A stretch of 37,670 nt of DNA from Terriglobia bacterium (GTDB lineage: Bacteria > Acidobacteriota > Terriglobia > Terriglobales > Acidobacteriaceae). The stretch is taken from NCBI GenBank assembly GCA_020073525.1, contig JAIQFA010000051.1, positions 1 to 37,670 on the forward strand. Reading direction: 5' to 3'. A program made the translations under genes and the position numbers. Below, piece by piece: positions 24,293-31,747 of this stretch. Below the pieces are notes generated by a model. The model saw nothing but the letters and a program-made list of their open reading frames with translations. It was not told the origin of the DNA and made no database searches. How positions within the stretch are numbered: the stretch's first letter is position 1; the number at the start of each line of letters is the position of its first letter.

Positions 24293-25024
24293 TCAGCGCG
24301 TTCTTGGTGTGGTCTCACCGTGAAGGTTGATTGCGGGTAAGCCCAGGCGGAGGCGCGCTTCGTCCAGCATGCTGGCCGTACGCGTGGCGCCGCAGCGAGT
24401 CACGCCAAGGGCCCGCACGCGCAGCAAGGCGTCCAGGTCGCGGATTCCACCCGCGGCTTTTACCTGGACCGAAGGCGGCGAATGCTTTCGCATCAGCGCC
24501 AGATCCGGGTCGGTAGAGCCGGATGGCGCATAGCCCGTCGAAGTCTTGACCCAATCGGCGCCCAGCTCAGCGCAGATTTCGCACAGCAGGATCTTCTGGT
24601 CCTCATTGAGGTAGGCGTTTTCGAAGATGATCTTTGCTTTCTGACCCGCGGCGTGCGTTTCCTCGGCGACGGCGCCGATGTCGGTCCTTACATACGACCA
24701 ATCTCCGCTCAGCACCTTGCTGATGTTGACGACCATGTCGAGTTCCTCACCGCCATCGGCCAGTGCCTGCCGAGCCTCGGCCACCTTGATCACTGTCGCG
24801 TGACCGCCATGCGGGAAGCCGATCGTGGTGCTTGCGCGCACGTTACTGCCTAGAAGCCGATCCGCACAGCGTCTGAGCGCGTAGGGCATGATGCAGACGC
24901 TCGCAACGTCGTAAGCCAATGCCAAACCAATGCCTTGCTCCAAGTCTTCCCAAGTTAGCGTTGGGTTCAGGAGGGAATGGTCGATCATCTTCGCAACATC
25001 GGAATATGAGTAGTTTAAAGACAC
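24293..25024 (-). CDS. deoC: Deoxyribose-phosphate aldolase
   Basis: Cleaves 2-deoxyribose-5-phosphate to acetaldehyde and glyceraldehyde-3-phosphate in deoxynucleoside breakdown. 243 residues, a TIM barrel. Catalytic residues are visible: Schiff-base Lys160 (DWVKTSTGY), the second Lys189 (VQVKAAGGIR) and Asp96 (LDMVVN), corresponding to K167, K201 and D102 of E. coli DeoC. ATTIGFPHGG-like segment STTIGFPHGGH and IIFENAYL fit the family. GTG start at 25024 with GAGGTG eight bases upstream. Same strand as, and downstream of, the agmatine deiminase gene with a 37-bp gap; the functional link is not obvious. Confidence 0.95.
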   Translation of the reverse strand: MSLNYSYSDVAKMIDHSLLNPTLTWEDLEQGIGLALAYDVASVCIMPYALRRCADRLLGSNVRASTTIGFPHGGHATVIKVAEARQALADGGEELDMVVNISKVLSGDWSYVRTDIGAVAEETHAAGQKAKIIFENAYLNEDQKILLCEICAELGADWVKTSTGYAPSGSTDPDLALMRKHSPPSVQVKAAGGIRDLDALLRVRALGVTRCGATRTASMLDEARLRLGLPAINLHGETTPRTR

Positions 25025-25061
25025 AGTCTTTCACCTCTTCAGGGAGCACCAGTCGTCTACG

Positions 25062-26162
25062 CTACTGGCCGGCGAGCAAGGGCTGTTGCTGCGTCATGCA
25101 GTGCAGAGCCCCAAATCCCCAGATCAGGTCGCCGGAGTAGATCGGCACGATTTGGCGGGTTGGGAAAAGTTCGGCGAGCGTATTGAGCGCGATGCGATCA
25201 TTTGGATCGTTGAAAACCGGTACCAGCACCACGCCATTCGCAATATAAAAATTGGCGTAGCTGGCGGGCAACTGGCGGCCTTCGAATACGACGGGACGGG
25301 GCATGGGAATTTCGACGATCTCGAGCTTCTGTCCGTCGGCCGTGCGAGCGTTTTTCAGACGGCCCAGGTTCGCGTGCAAGTCCGCGTAATTTTCATTCCG
25401 CTCATTTGGTTCGATCATCGTGACAACAGTATTGGGCGCGACGAAGCGGGTGATGTCATCGACGTGGCCGTGCGTGTCGTCGCCGGCAATGCCTCCACCG
25501 AGCCAGATGATCGACTGCACGCCAAAATAGTCGGCGAACAATTGTTCATAGGCCGCGCGATCCATGGGGGCATTGCGTTGTTGCGTGTTAGAGAGCAGGC
25601 ACTCTTCGGTGGTGAGGAGAATGCCGCAGCCATTGACATCGATCGATCCGCCTTCGAGAACGACGCGGTGGTCGCCGGAAACTGGCTGCATCACGCGCGC
25701 CCCCGCAGCCTTGGCCATGCGCGCACCAATCTTTTCATCGAGCTCGTAATTCGGATACTTCGCCCAGGCGTTGAACTGGAAATGCAGGGCGAGGAGCGAG
25801 GCATCGTCCTTGTCGGCGGGCGGGGTAAGAAAAATGCAGCCCGAGTCGCGCGTCCATACGCGGTTGGTGCGCCAGCGATGAAAACGGACGTTGTCGGAGA
25901 GCGCATCGGCTTGCTCCAGAACTGCCCGCGCGTTCTTCTCCGCGCGCTCACTGTTGACGATGAGATCGACACGCTCGTGGCGCGCCAGATTTCGGATGAT
26001 CTCGGCGTAGACCCACGGGATGGGCTCAAATTTTCCCGGCCAGTCTCCCTTGAAATGCGGCCACGCGAGCCACGTGGACTCGTGTGGCTCCCACTCGGCG
26101 GGCATGCGGTATCCCTGGGCGGCGGGTGGAAGTTTGGCGCGGGCGGCGGATCGTTTGGGCAT
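25062..26162 (-). CDS. aguA: Agmatine deiminase
   Basis: Hydrolyses agmatine to N-carbamoylputrescine and ammonia. 366 residues, a pentein-fold guanidine-modifying enzyme. Landmarks: MPAEWEPHESTWLAWPH at the N terminus, RWRTNRVWTRDSGCIFL, VLEGGSIDVNGCGILLTTEECLL, GIAGDDTHGHVDDITRFV and the nucleophile Cys355 in GALHCMTQQQP. ATG at 26162 is chosen at the natural N terminus; the frame extends upstream only as read-through of the next gene. It lies 11 bp downstream of the N-carbamoylputrescine amidase gene, so the two consecutive steps of the pathway are one operon. Confidence 0.97.
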   Translation of the reverse strand: MPKRSAARAKLPPAAQGYRMPAEWEPHESTWLAWPHFKGDWPGKFEPIPWVYAEIIRNLARHERVDLIVNSERAEKNARAVLEQADALSDNVRFHRWRTNRVWTRDSGCIFLTPPADKDDASLLALHFQFNAWAKYPNYELDEKIGARMAKAAGARVMQPVSGDHRVVLEGGSIDVNGCGILLTTEECLLSNTQQRNAPMDRAAYEQLFADYFGVQSIIWLGGGIAGDDTHGHVDDITRFVAPNTVVTMIEPNERNENYADLHANLGRLKNARTADGQKLEIVEIPMPRPVVFEGRQLPASYANFYIANGVVLVPVFNDPNDRIALNTLAELFPTRQIVPIYSGDLIWGFGALHCMTQQQPLLAGQ

Positions 26163-26173
26163 TTTTCGTCCGG

Positions 26174-27079
26174 TCACTTTCCGTCCAGCATGCGGCTGGT
26201 GATGGGCGCGTAGCTGTCGATACGGCGGTCGCGCAGGAAGGGCCAGTTGCGGCGAATGTCCTCCAGATGATGCAGGTCGACTTCGCCGAGCAGAATTTCT
26301 TCTTTGTCGTCGGAACTTTCCGCGAGCACGCGACCGAAGGGGTCGCAAAAAAATGACCCTCCCCAGAATTCGAGGCCTTTGCCGGGCACGGAATTGCCGC
26401 GAATGTCTCCGGTCTCGAAGCCGACGCGATTCACCACGCCGACATAGACACCGTTCGCAATGGCGTGCGCACGCTGGATGGTGCGCCAGGCGTCGTGTTG
26501 CGTCGCACCGAATTCGGCCTTCTCGGCAGGATGCCATCCGATGGCGGTGGGATAAAACAAAATGCTGGCTCCCTGCAGTGCCGTGAGCCGCGCCCCTTCG
26601 GGATACCACTGATCCCAGCAGACAAGTGTGCCAAGCCGTCCAGCGGACGTGTCGAAGGCCTTGAAGCCGAGATCGCCGGGGGTGAAGTAAAACTTTTCGT
26701 AGTAGAGCGGATCGTCGGGAATGTGCATCTTGCGGTAGGTTCCGCGCAGGACGCCATCGGAATCGAAGATCGCCGCGGTGTTGTGATAGAGGCCGGGGGC
26801 GCGCTTCTCGAACAGCGAGGCGATCAGCACGACTTTATTCTTCTGGGCTGCGGCGGCGAGCGTCTTCGTCCCGGGGCCAGGGATTGGTTCGGCGAGATCG
26901 AACAGGGCGGCGTCTTCGCGCTGGCAGAAATATTGCGTCTGGAAGAGTTCGGGCAGGCAGACTACGTCGGCCCCCTTGCCTGCCGCCTCCGCGACGCGAT
27001 CGAGCGCCTTAGCCAGATTGTCGGATGGTTCGGGACCGCACGACATCTGGATCAGCGCTACGGTGAACTTGTCTGGCAC
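26174..27079 (-). CDS. aguB: N-carbamoylputrescine amidase (nitrilase superfamily)
   Basis: Hydrolyses N-carbamoylputrescine to putrescine, CO2 and ammonia. 301 residues. The nitrilase triad is E44 (CLPELFQT), K117 (YRKMHIPDD) and C154 (LVCWDQWYPE); the C-terminal block NRVGFE ... FWGGSFFCDPFG is typical of AguB. The start is taken as GTG at 27079 with GGAGAG upstream. A longer in-frame TTG at 27118 falls inside a palindromic repeat (27107-27131), which argues against it. Operon with aguA, divergent from the deoxyhypusine-synthase-like gene that would use its product. Confidence 0.95.
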   Translation of the reverse strand: MPDKFTVALIQMSCGPEPSDNLAKALDRVAEAAGKGADVVCLPELFQTQYFCQREDAALFDLAEPIPGPGTKTLAAAAQKNKVVLIASLFEKRAPGLYHNTAAIFDSDGVLRGTYRKMHIPDDPLYYEKFYFTPGDLGFKAFDTSAGRLGTLVCWDQWYPEGARLTALQGASILFYPTAIGWHPAEKAEFGATQHDAWRTIQRAHAIANGVYVGVVNRVGFETGDIRGNSVPGKGLEFWGGSFFCDPFGRVLAESSDDKEEILLGEVDLHHLEDIRRNWPFLRDRRIDSYAPITSRMLDGK

Positions 27080-27106
27080 TTGCTCTCCAATTGCATTTGG
27101 ACGATG

Positions 27107-27131
27107 GACACGCGGCAAGCCGCGTCTCTAC
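27107..27131. repeat. Copy 1 of a 25-bp palindromic repeat (GACGCGGCTTGCCGCGTC family)
   Basis: This copy matches the reverse complement of 28428-28452 at 24 of 25 positions and contains the palindrome GCGGCAAGCCGC. It lies just upstream of aguB. The two copies are in opposite orientation and bracket the deoxyhypusine-synthase-like gene. Confidence 0.85.
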
Positions 27132-27291
27132 GATGTGTCGCGATTGATTTCTGCTCGCGATCTAGCATATCAAAGTGCTCGACGTGGGCGTGAGTGTTAC
27201 GGGACGGTGACAAGTGAGGCGCCGCTTTTCTCGAACTTCTAGTAAATTGTTTCTTCAGTCAAAATCAGTTTTTCATTCGGGAGGTTTTTCC

Positions 27292-28431
27292 TTGAAGCAC
27301 AAAAGTGTCGCGAAACACGGCCATCATCACGAGGGCAATCATCAAGAAGGCGCTGGAATCGACCGTAAGCTGCACGATCCGGTGGCGGATCGCCTGATTC
27401 CACTGGAACCGCTGGATCCCGACAAGATTCGATCCATTGACGACCTGGTGCGTGCGATGTCCAGGACTGCGTTTACGGGCCGCCAACTCGGCGAGGCTGC
27501 CGACGTCCTGGAAGCCATGGCGCGTGATAAGGAATGTTTCGTCGTCATGACGCTCGCGGGCGCGATGACGGTGGCCAAGCAGGGACTGGTGATCGCGGAG
27601 TTGATCGATCGCGGTATCGTCAATGCCATCGTTTCGACCGGCGCGCTGATGGCGCATGGCTTGGTGGAAGCGACCGGGCGCGCTCACTTCCGTCACAATC
27701 CCGACCTCAGCGACGAGGAACTCTACGAGGCGGGCTACAACCGTGTCTACGACACCCTCGAACCCGAGCAGAACCTCGACGACGTGGAACGTGTGATGCA
27801 CGCCGTATTCAGCGCCTGGGATTCGAATGAAGTGATGTGTTCGTACAAGTTGAACCGCGCGATTGGAGCACATCTTGCCAAGCACGCCAAGGGGCAGCGC
27901 GGGATTCTGAAGTCTGCCTATGAAAAGAATGTTCCGGTGTTTGTGCCCGCGTTTTCCGATTCCGAGCTGGGCCTCGATTTCGCGTTGACCAACCGTGAGC
28001 GCGACAAGAAGGGAAGTGCGCGCTTCCGCTTTGACCCCTTCGAAGACCTGGAGCACTTTGCCGCAACGTTGTTCAGCCAAAAGCGGCTGGGGATTTTTAC
28101 CATCGGCGGAGGGGTGCCGCGTAACTGGTCGCAGCAGTTTGGACCGTTCATCGAATTGCGCCACCGCCGGGGCGGGGAAGACCTGCCGCTCAAGCGCTAT
28201 CACTACGGACTGCGCATCTGCCCCGAGCCGGTGTATTGGGGCGGCCTTTCGGGTAGTCCTTACAGTGAGGCGGTTTCGTGGGGAAAGTTCGTGCCTCCGG
28301 CGGAAGGTGGGAAATTTGGAGAAGTTTTCGTGGACGCGACGGTGGGATTGCCGCTGATTGTGGCGGCCGTCCTGGAGCGGCTGAAGAAGAAACCGGCACC
28401 GAAAAAAACGATTGCTCAAATCGCAGAGTAG
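27292..28431 (+). CDS. Deoxyhypusine-synthase-like protein (probable homospermidine-type synthase)
   Basis: 379 residues of the deoxyhypusine synthase fold, NAD-dependent aminobutyl transfer from spermidine or putrescine. The active-site Lys is K332 in EAVSWGKF, the exact counterpart of human K329; VSTGALMAHGLVEA, GIFTIGGGVPRNW and FVDATVGLPLIVA are further family blocks. Bacteria lack the eIF5A substrate of true deoxyhypusine synthase, so a small-molecule acceptor such as putrescine, giving homospermidine, is more likely (inference, supported by putrescine-making genes next door). A His-rich N-terminal stretch (KHGHHHEGNHQEG) is unusual and may bind metal. TTG start at 27292 with GGGAGG seven bases upstream; the stop codon TAG lies inside a palindromic repeat copy. 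Confidence 0.92.
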   Translation: MKHKSVAKHGHHHEGNHQEGAGIDRKLHDPVADRLIPLEPLDPDKIRSIDDLVRAMSRTAFTGRQLGEAADVLEAMARDKECFVVMTLAGAMTVAKQGLVIAELIDRGIVNAIVSTGALMAHGLVEATGRAHFRHNPDLSDEELYEAGYNRVYDTLEPEQNLDDVERVMHAVFSAWDSNEVMCSYKLNRAIGAHLAKHAKGQRGILKSAYEKNVPVFVPAFSDSELGLDFALTNRERDKKGSARFRFDPFEDLEHFAATLFSQKRLGIFTIGGGVPRNWSQQFGPFIELRHRRGGEDLPLKRYHYGLRICPEPVYWGGLSGSPYSEAVSWGKFVPPAEGGKFGEVFVDATVGLPLIVAAVLERLKKKPAPKKTIAQIAE

Positions 28432-28452
28432 AGACGCGGCTTGCCGCGTCTC
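28428..28452. repeat. Copy 2 of the 25-bp palindromic repeat
   Basis: Palindromic core GACGCGGCTTGCCGCGTC. Its first bases supply the TAG stop (28429-28431) of the deoxyhypusine-synthase-like gene, so insertion or loss of the repeat would have altered the C terminus. As RNA it forms a stable hairpin directly at the stop and might aid termination. Confidence 0.85.
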
Positions 28453-28506
28453 GGTCGGCTGAAAAAGCTGTACGCCGCTCTGACCTAGGGCCCGGGGTAA
28501 GTTTTC

Positions 28507-28639
28507 GTGGAAGAGCCGGCCTTTAGGCCGGCGGTACGGCGAGAAGAAGAGGGCTTTAGCCCCCGTGGAGGACGACCACTGGGCCTAAAGGCCTCGCCTG
28601 AGAATTCCGTAACGCGGCCCGGAAGGGCCGCTCTTCCAC
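28507..28639. repeat. 133-bp multi-hairpin element with 10-bp terminal inverted repeats
   Basis: Ends are GTGGAAGAGC (28507-28516) and its exact complement GCTCTTCCAC (28630-28639). Inside are four short hairpins: CCGGCC-TTTA-GGCCGG, GGGC-TTTA-GCCC, GGCC-TAAA-GGCC and CGGCCC-GGAA-GGGCCG. It has the build of a REP/BIME-like or MITE-like mobile palindrome and fills most of the gap between the convergent deoxyhypusine-synthase-like and arginine decarboxylase genes. No transposase is adjacent. Confidence 0.7.
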
Positions 28640-28648
28640 CGGACGTAA

Positions 28649-29206
28649 TCAGTCGAAGATCAAGACTGCCGAGGCGATCACTGTTGTCCACAGCCCGCGT
28701 TTATCGCCTACCGCTGACTGCGTCACGTTGGCCGTGCGGACGATTTTGTTGGAGATGCGATAGATTTCTTTCTTTTCGTCCCAAGAGCGGTCGGAATCAA
28801 ACTCCACGTTCAGAGTTGTGGCCAGCATTTCGGCGGCGAGTTCTTCGGCATAGTCTCCGGCGGCGTCTTCGGTCTCACCGAAAGAGTGATGCTCGCTTAG
28901 GTAGCCGTAGGTGTTGCGATCGGCGGGAATGGCGACGCCAATGGAAGAGGCCAGCAGGCGATGAGGTTCGTGGGTGGAATTTTCTGCGACCACCGCGAAA
29001 ACCACTTCTCCGGGCGACAAATACGTGAGTCCCTGCGAGCGCGGGACTAGTTTGCAGTTGGGCGGAAAGATGGAAGAGACGCGTACTAGGTTTTGCGCCG
29101 CGATGCCCGCGTCGCGCAAGGCGAGTTCGAAAGAGGTGAGGCGCTCCCGATGTTTCCCCACACCTTTGGTGAAGAAGATCTTCTTGGGGACCATGTCCTT
29201 GCCCAA
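28649..29206 (-). CDS. Pyruvoyl-dependent arginine decarboxylase
   Basis: Decarboxylates arginine to agmatine. 185 residues, the length of the PvlArgDC proenzyme. Autocleavage should occur between S44 and S45 ([12 protein letters not shown]), turning S45 into the pyruvoyl cofactor. The opening [32 protein letters not shown] and YGYLSEHH are characteristic of the archaeal-type family. Start is TTG at 29206, with CGGAGG eight bases upstream; ATG at 29194 (MVPKKIFF) is an alternative that matches homologues' usual first residue. Convergent with the deoxyhypusine-synthase-like gene. It supplies the substrate of the neighbouring agmatine deiminase. Confidence 0.95.
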   Translation of the reverse strand: MGKDMVPKKIFFTKGVGKHRERLTSFELALRDAGIAAQNLVRVSSIFPPNCKLVPRSQGLTYLSPGEVVFAVVAENSTHEPHRLLASSIGVAIPADRNTYGYLSEHHSFGETEDAAGDYAEELAAEMLATTLNVEFDSDRSWDEKKEIYRISNKIVRTANVTQSAVGDKRGLWTTVIASAVLIFD

Positions 29207-29386
29207 TTCATTTTCCTCCGGGAAAGTTTTAGTTGATCTGGAAGGGCAAATCTAACACAGTGATTTGTGAAGATTGTATGAAAAAAAGGGGAGACACAAG
29301 ATTTTCCCGACGACTGCTCGCTTGCCAGTCTCTCGCCCCAAGACGGGAGCCGATTCGTGCAGGGGACAAGTCCGCTTCCGCAGCAG

Positions 29387-29872
29387 TTATGCCGCGTGTG
29401 TATGGGCTTTGCCCGCCGCCAGCTGGATGATTGCCGGTTTCACCAAATCGCGGAAATCGGCAAACTTCATACGCACCAGTTCCCGGTGTGAGCCGGCGTT
29501 GAAGGCAATTTCTTTGTCCTCGGCCAGACTCTGATCCACGAAAACGTCCATTCCGTAGAGATTGCCGAAGGGTGGCATGGATCCGGTTTCGCAGTCGGCG
29601 AAACGGTCGCGAAATTCCATCTCGCTGGCCAGTTCCACCGAGTCCGCCCCCAGATATTTTTTCAGGCGGTATAAATCCACCCGGGAAGAAGCCGGCACGA
29701 CCGCCATGGCAAGACGACCATCAACCATGACCATGACGGTTTTCGCTAGCTCTTTTCCAGGTGTGTGGGTAAGGGCGGCAATCCCCTGCGCCGTGTAGGC
29801 CACGGAATGCGAGATCACCAGGTATTGAATGCGGTTGTTATCCAGGAATTCCCGAAGTAAGGAAAGAGGCAC
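29387..29872 (-). CDS. YbaK/ProX-family aminoacyl-tRNA deacylase-like protein
   Basis: 161 residues of the YbaK/INS editing-domain fold, which hydrolyses mischarged aminoacyl-tRNAs. Typical blocks are ISHSVAYTAQGIAALTHTPGKELAKTVMVMVDG (with the catalytic Lys of GKELAKTV), VDLYRLKKYLG, and GSMPPFGNLYGMDVFVDQ. The specific amino acid handled cannot be told from sequence by eye. GTG start at 29872 has AGGAGGTG five bases upstream, an excellent ribosome site. Separated from the arginine decarboxylase gene by 180 bp without a recognisable feature. The 256 bp upstream of it hold nothing I can assign. Confidence 0.9.
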   Translation of the reverse strand: MPLSLLREFLDNNRIQYLVISHSVAYTAQGIAALTHTPGKELAKTVMVMVDGRLAMAVVPASSRVDLYRLKKYLGADSVELASEMEFRDRFADCETGSMPPFGNLYGMDVFVDQSLAEDKEIAFNAGSHRELVRMKFADFRDLVKPAIIQLAAGKAHTHAA

Positions 29873-30128
29873 GTGACACCTCCTGTCCGAACCGCTAAGC
29901 AGGAACGCTTCAGAAGGACTGCCGAAGCATGCTCTGCGGTCGGCACCACTCCAATTATGCGCTCCTCAGGGGCGGCGGAGTTAGTGAAATTTTGGAGTCG
30001 GTGGAAGACGGGCCCAAAAGAGAACGCTGAGCAAAGGCCGGGAAGGGCTAGGGAAGAATGTTCACTTTTCGCCACGAACGTCTCGAAAAAGGCGCTGTCG
30101 GGGGACAGTGCGTCCTGTTTCAGAACCC

Positions 30129-30359
30129 TTACGCAGCTTCCTTCGTTACCAGGGAGTGGGTGGCTTCTCTGGCCTCCGATCCGACGATCTTCATTTCATG
30201 CCAGTCGTAGCGAAATTCTTTGCCGCAGTCCAGGCAGGCGACATAGGTGCCCGTGCGCTGGGCCGCCGGATTGCGACGCGAACCGGCACGCACCGTAATT
30301 GGAAAACTGTACCGGGCATGCCGGCAACCAAACATGGCGTCCATCAACTTCGAAAACAT
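30129..30359 (-). CDS. Small zinc-ribbon-like protein, 76 residues
   Basis: Short basic protein with a C-x-x-C knuckle (CLDCGKEF) and an upstream FGCRH that may supply two more ligands, suggesting one bound zinc ion. It starts MFSKLMDAMFGCRH and ends in a Lys/Ala tail. ATG at 30359 has GGGAGG eight bases upstream; a longer frame from TTG at 30389 lacks a ribosome site. Similar short proteins of unknown role are common in acidobacteria (recollection, not checked). Same strand as the sigma/anti-sigma pair but separated by about 250 bp. Confidence 0.75.
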   Translation of the reverse strand: MFSKLMDAMFGCRHARYSFPITVRAGSRRNPAAQRTGTYVACLDCGKEFRYDWHEMKIVGSEAREATHSLVTKEAA

Positions 30360-30611
30360 CGGATAACCTCCCACAGAATAAAGCGACAAAACTGGCTCAT
30401 CCCATTCACCGTAAGGCTTAAGAAGAGCTCTAGGTACTTAGATTCCAGTAGACCAGAAAAGGTTCGCGGTGCAAGGTGACACCGTAGGTGCACACTACAG
30501 GCCGCCCAGAATGAAGCACTTGCAACCGCTTCTAGGGAAAGATAGTGATGCGAAACGATTGGAAAAGACAGCGGGATAGAGATAATCAGCAGCTTACCCA
30601 GCAGACCGCGC

Positions 30612-30869
30612 TTAGCTGCCTGACGTGTCGGATTTCTTGTGGGCCGCACACTTGCTCATGATGGCCGACCGCAGCCGGGTGCGGAGATCGTCGGGCAACT
30701 CGTAGAGCTCCGAGTCGCGGTAGATTTCGATGGTTTTGCGAGTGGTATCGCAGACGACATAGCAGTTGTGGCACCACGCCAGGTGATCGTCCAGTTCGGA
30801 CTTGGTCCGGGCGTCCAGCACGCCGTCGAGGTAGTTGGTTAGTTCGTTTAGAAACTCAGAGCACTTCAC
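30612..30869 (-). CDS. Zinc-finger anti-sigma factor (zf-HC2 type)
   Basis: 85 residues. The zinc-binding motif H-x3-C-x2-C is visible as HLAWCHNC, preceded by an N-terminal Cys (VKCSEFLNELTNYLDG), giving the CHCC pattern of cytoplasmic anti-sigma domains. No membrane span follows, so it is a soluble ZAS-type protein like RsrA or ChrR-N. The start is GTG at 30869, overlapping the sigma factor stop as GTGA: translational coupling that keeps the pair at matched levels. The longer open frame upstream is only the sigma gene in another frame. Its thiol/zinc site would fit oxidative sensing, but this is inference. Confidence 0.9.
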   Translation of the reverse strand: MKCSEFLNELTNYLDGVLDARTKSELDDHLAWCHNCYVVCDTTRKTIEIYRDSELYELPDDLRTRLRSAIMSKCAAHKKSDTSGS

Positions 30870-31495
30870 TGGTCGCCATCTCCACTCGCCTTTTTCTGAA
30901 AGAAGCGGTTCAACCGCTCGCGCAGCTGTAAACGCGCGCGCAGCAACCGTGACTTCACCGCCGGGATGCTCAACTCCAGTGCGTCCGCCGTCTCTTCGGT
31001 CGAGAGGCCTTCCACGTCCCGGAGCACGAACACCGTCCGAAATCCCGACGGCAACCCTTGAATCGTGCGAGTCAGAATGTCCCGCAGCTCCGCTTGGTTG
31101 TACATCTGCTCGGGATTGGGGCTCCAATCCGCAACCTCACGGGGCAGCGAGTCATCTTCGGTTTTTACTTCTTCGTCGAGTGAAACCGTGCGTTCCGGCT
31201 TCCTCCGACGCAACTTCATCAGCGCTTCGTTGACCGCAATGCGCACCAGCCAGGTATAAAACTTGGACTGTTCCTGGAACTTGGCCAGGTTGCCATACGC
31301 CTTGAGGAACGCTTCTTGTACTACGTCTTCCGCATCCTCGCGGTTCTGCGTAATGTGCTGTGCAATACGGAAAACATTGCGATCATAGCGCCGTACCAAT
31401 TCTTCAAACGCGGAATCGTCGCCGCGCTTGGCACGCCGGACCAGCTGCATTTCTTCGCTGACCGGTTGCTCTATGTTTGGTTGGATGGTACTCAT
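30866..31495 (-). CDS. ECF-subfamily RNA polymerase sigma factor (RpoE-like)
   Basis: 209 residues. Region 2 is residues about 22-90 (GDDSAFEELVRRYDRNVFRIA, AEDVVQEAFLKAYGNL, FYTWLVRIAVNEALMKLRRRK); region 4 about 140-200 (LPSGFRTVFVLRDVEGLSTEETADALELSIPAVKSRLLRAR), with the HTH recognition helix near VKSRLLRAR. The linker is acidic. ATG at 31495 is preferred to an upstream TTG at 31534, although its Shine-Dalgarno is weak. The next gene is its anti-sigma factor. ECF sigma of this group usually autoregulates, but I could not define its promoter in the 31496-31747 gap. Confidence 0.95.
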   Translation of the reverse strand: MSTIQPNIEQPVSEEMQLVRRAKRGDDSAFEELVRRYDRNVFRIAQHITQNREDAEDVVQEAFLKAYGNLAKFQEQSKFYTWLVRIAVNEALMKLRRRKPERTVSLDEEVKTEDDSLPREVADWSPNPEQMYNQAELRDILTRTIQGLPSGFRTVFVLRDVEGLSTEETADALELSIPAVKSRLLRARLQLRERLNRFFQKKASGDGDQ

Positions 31496-31684
31496 TCGTA
31501 ACTTGATGCAGATTTTTCCGAACGCTCGACTCAATCCCCAATGCTATTGTACTTGCTGGCCGTGGTTTTTTGGGGGGTGTTTTGACGCGCGCTTGCCAGA
31601 AAAGCTACCCCGGTCGGCGATCGTCTACTTCGGGCACTGGTAGGACAGGTACCAAGGTGTCCGGAGAACGCCCGCAACGGCCCG

Positions 31685-31716
31685 TATAATCAGTGGTTAG
31701 AAGGGTTCTGCCCTTC
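31685..31716 (+). promoter_or_regulatory. TATAAT -10 box and short hairpin upstream of the 31748 gene
   Basis: A perfect TATAAT at 31685-31690 lies 57 bp before the ATG; the -35 region is not consensus (CGGAGA at the 17-bp position). The expected transcription start is near a small inverted repeat GAAGGG-N5-CCCTTC (31700-31716), which may be a leader hairpin. Confidence 0.45.
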
Positions 31717-31747
31717 GCCCCCCAAAGAGCCTGTCCTCGGAGCACGA

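Noticed and set aside
27080..27118. TTG start for aguB at 27118
   Set aside because: Falls in the palindromic repeat and adds 13 residues not typical of the family; GTG at 27079 has GGAG spaced correctly.
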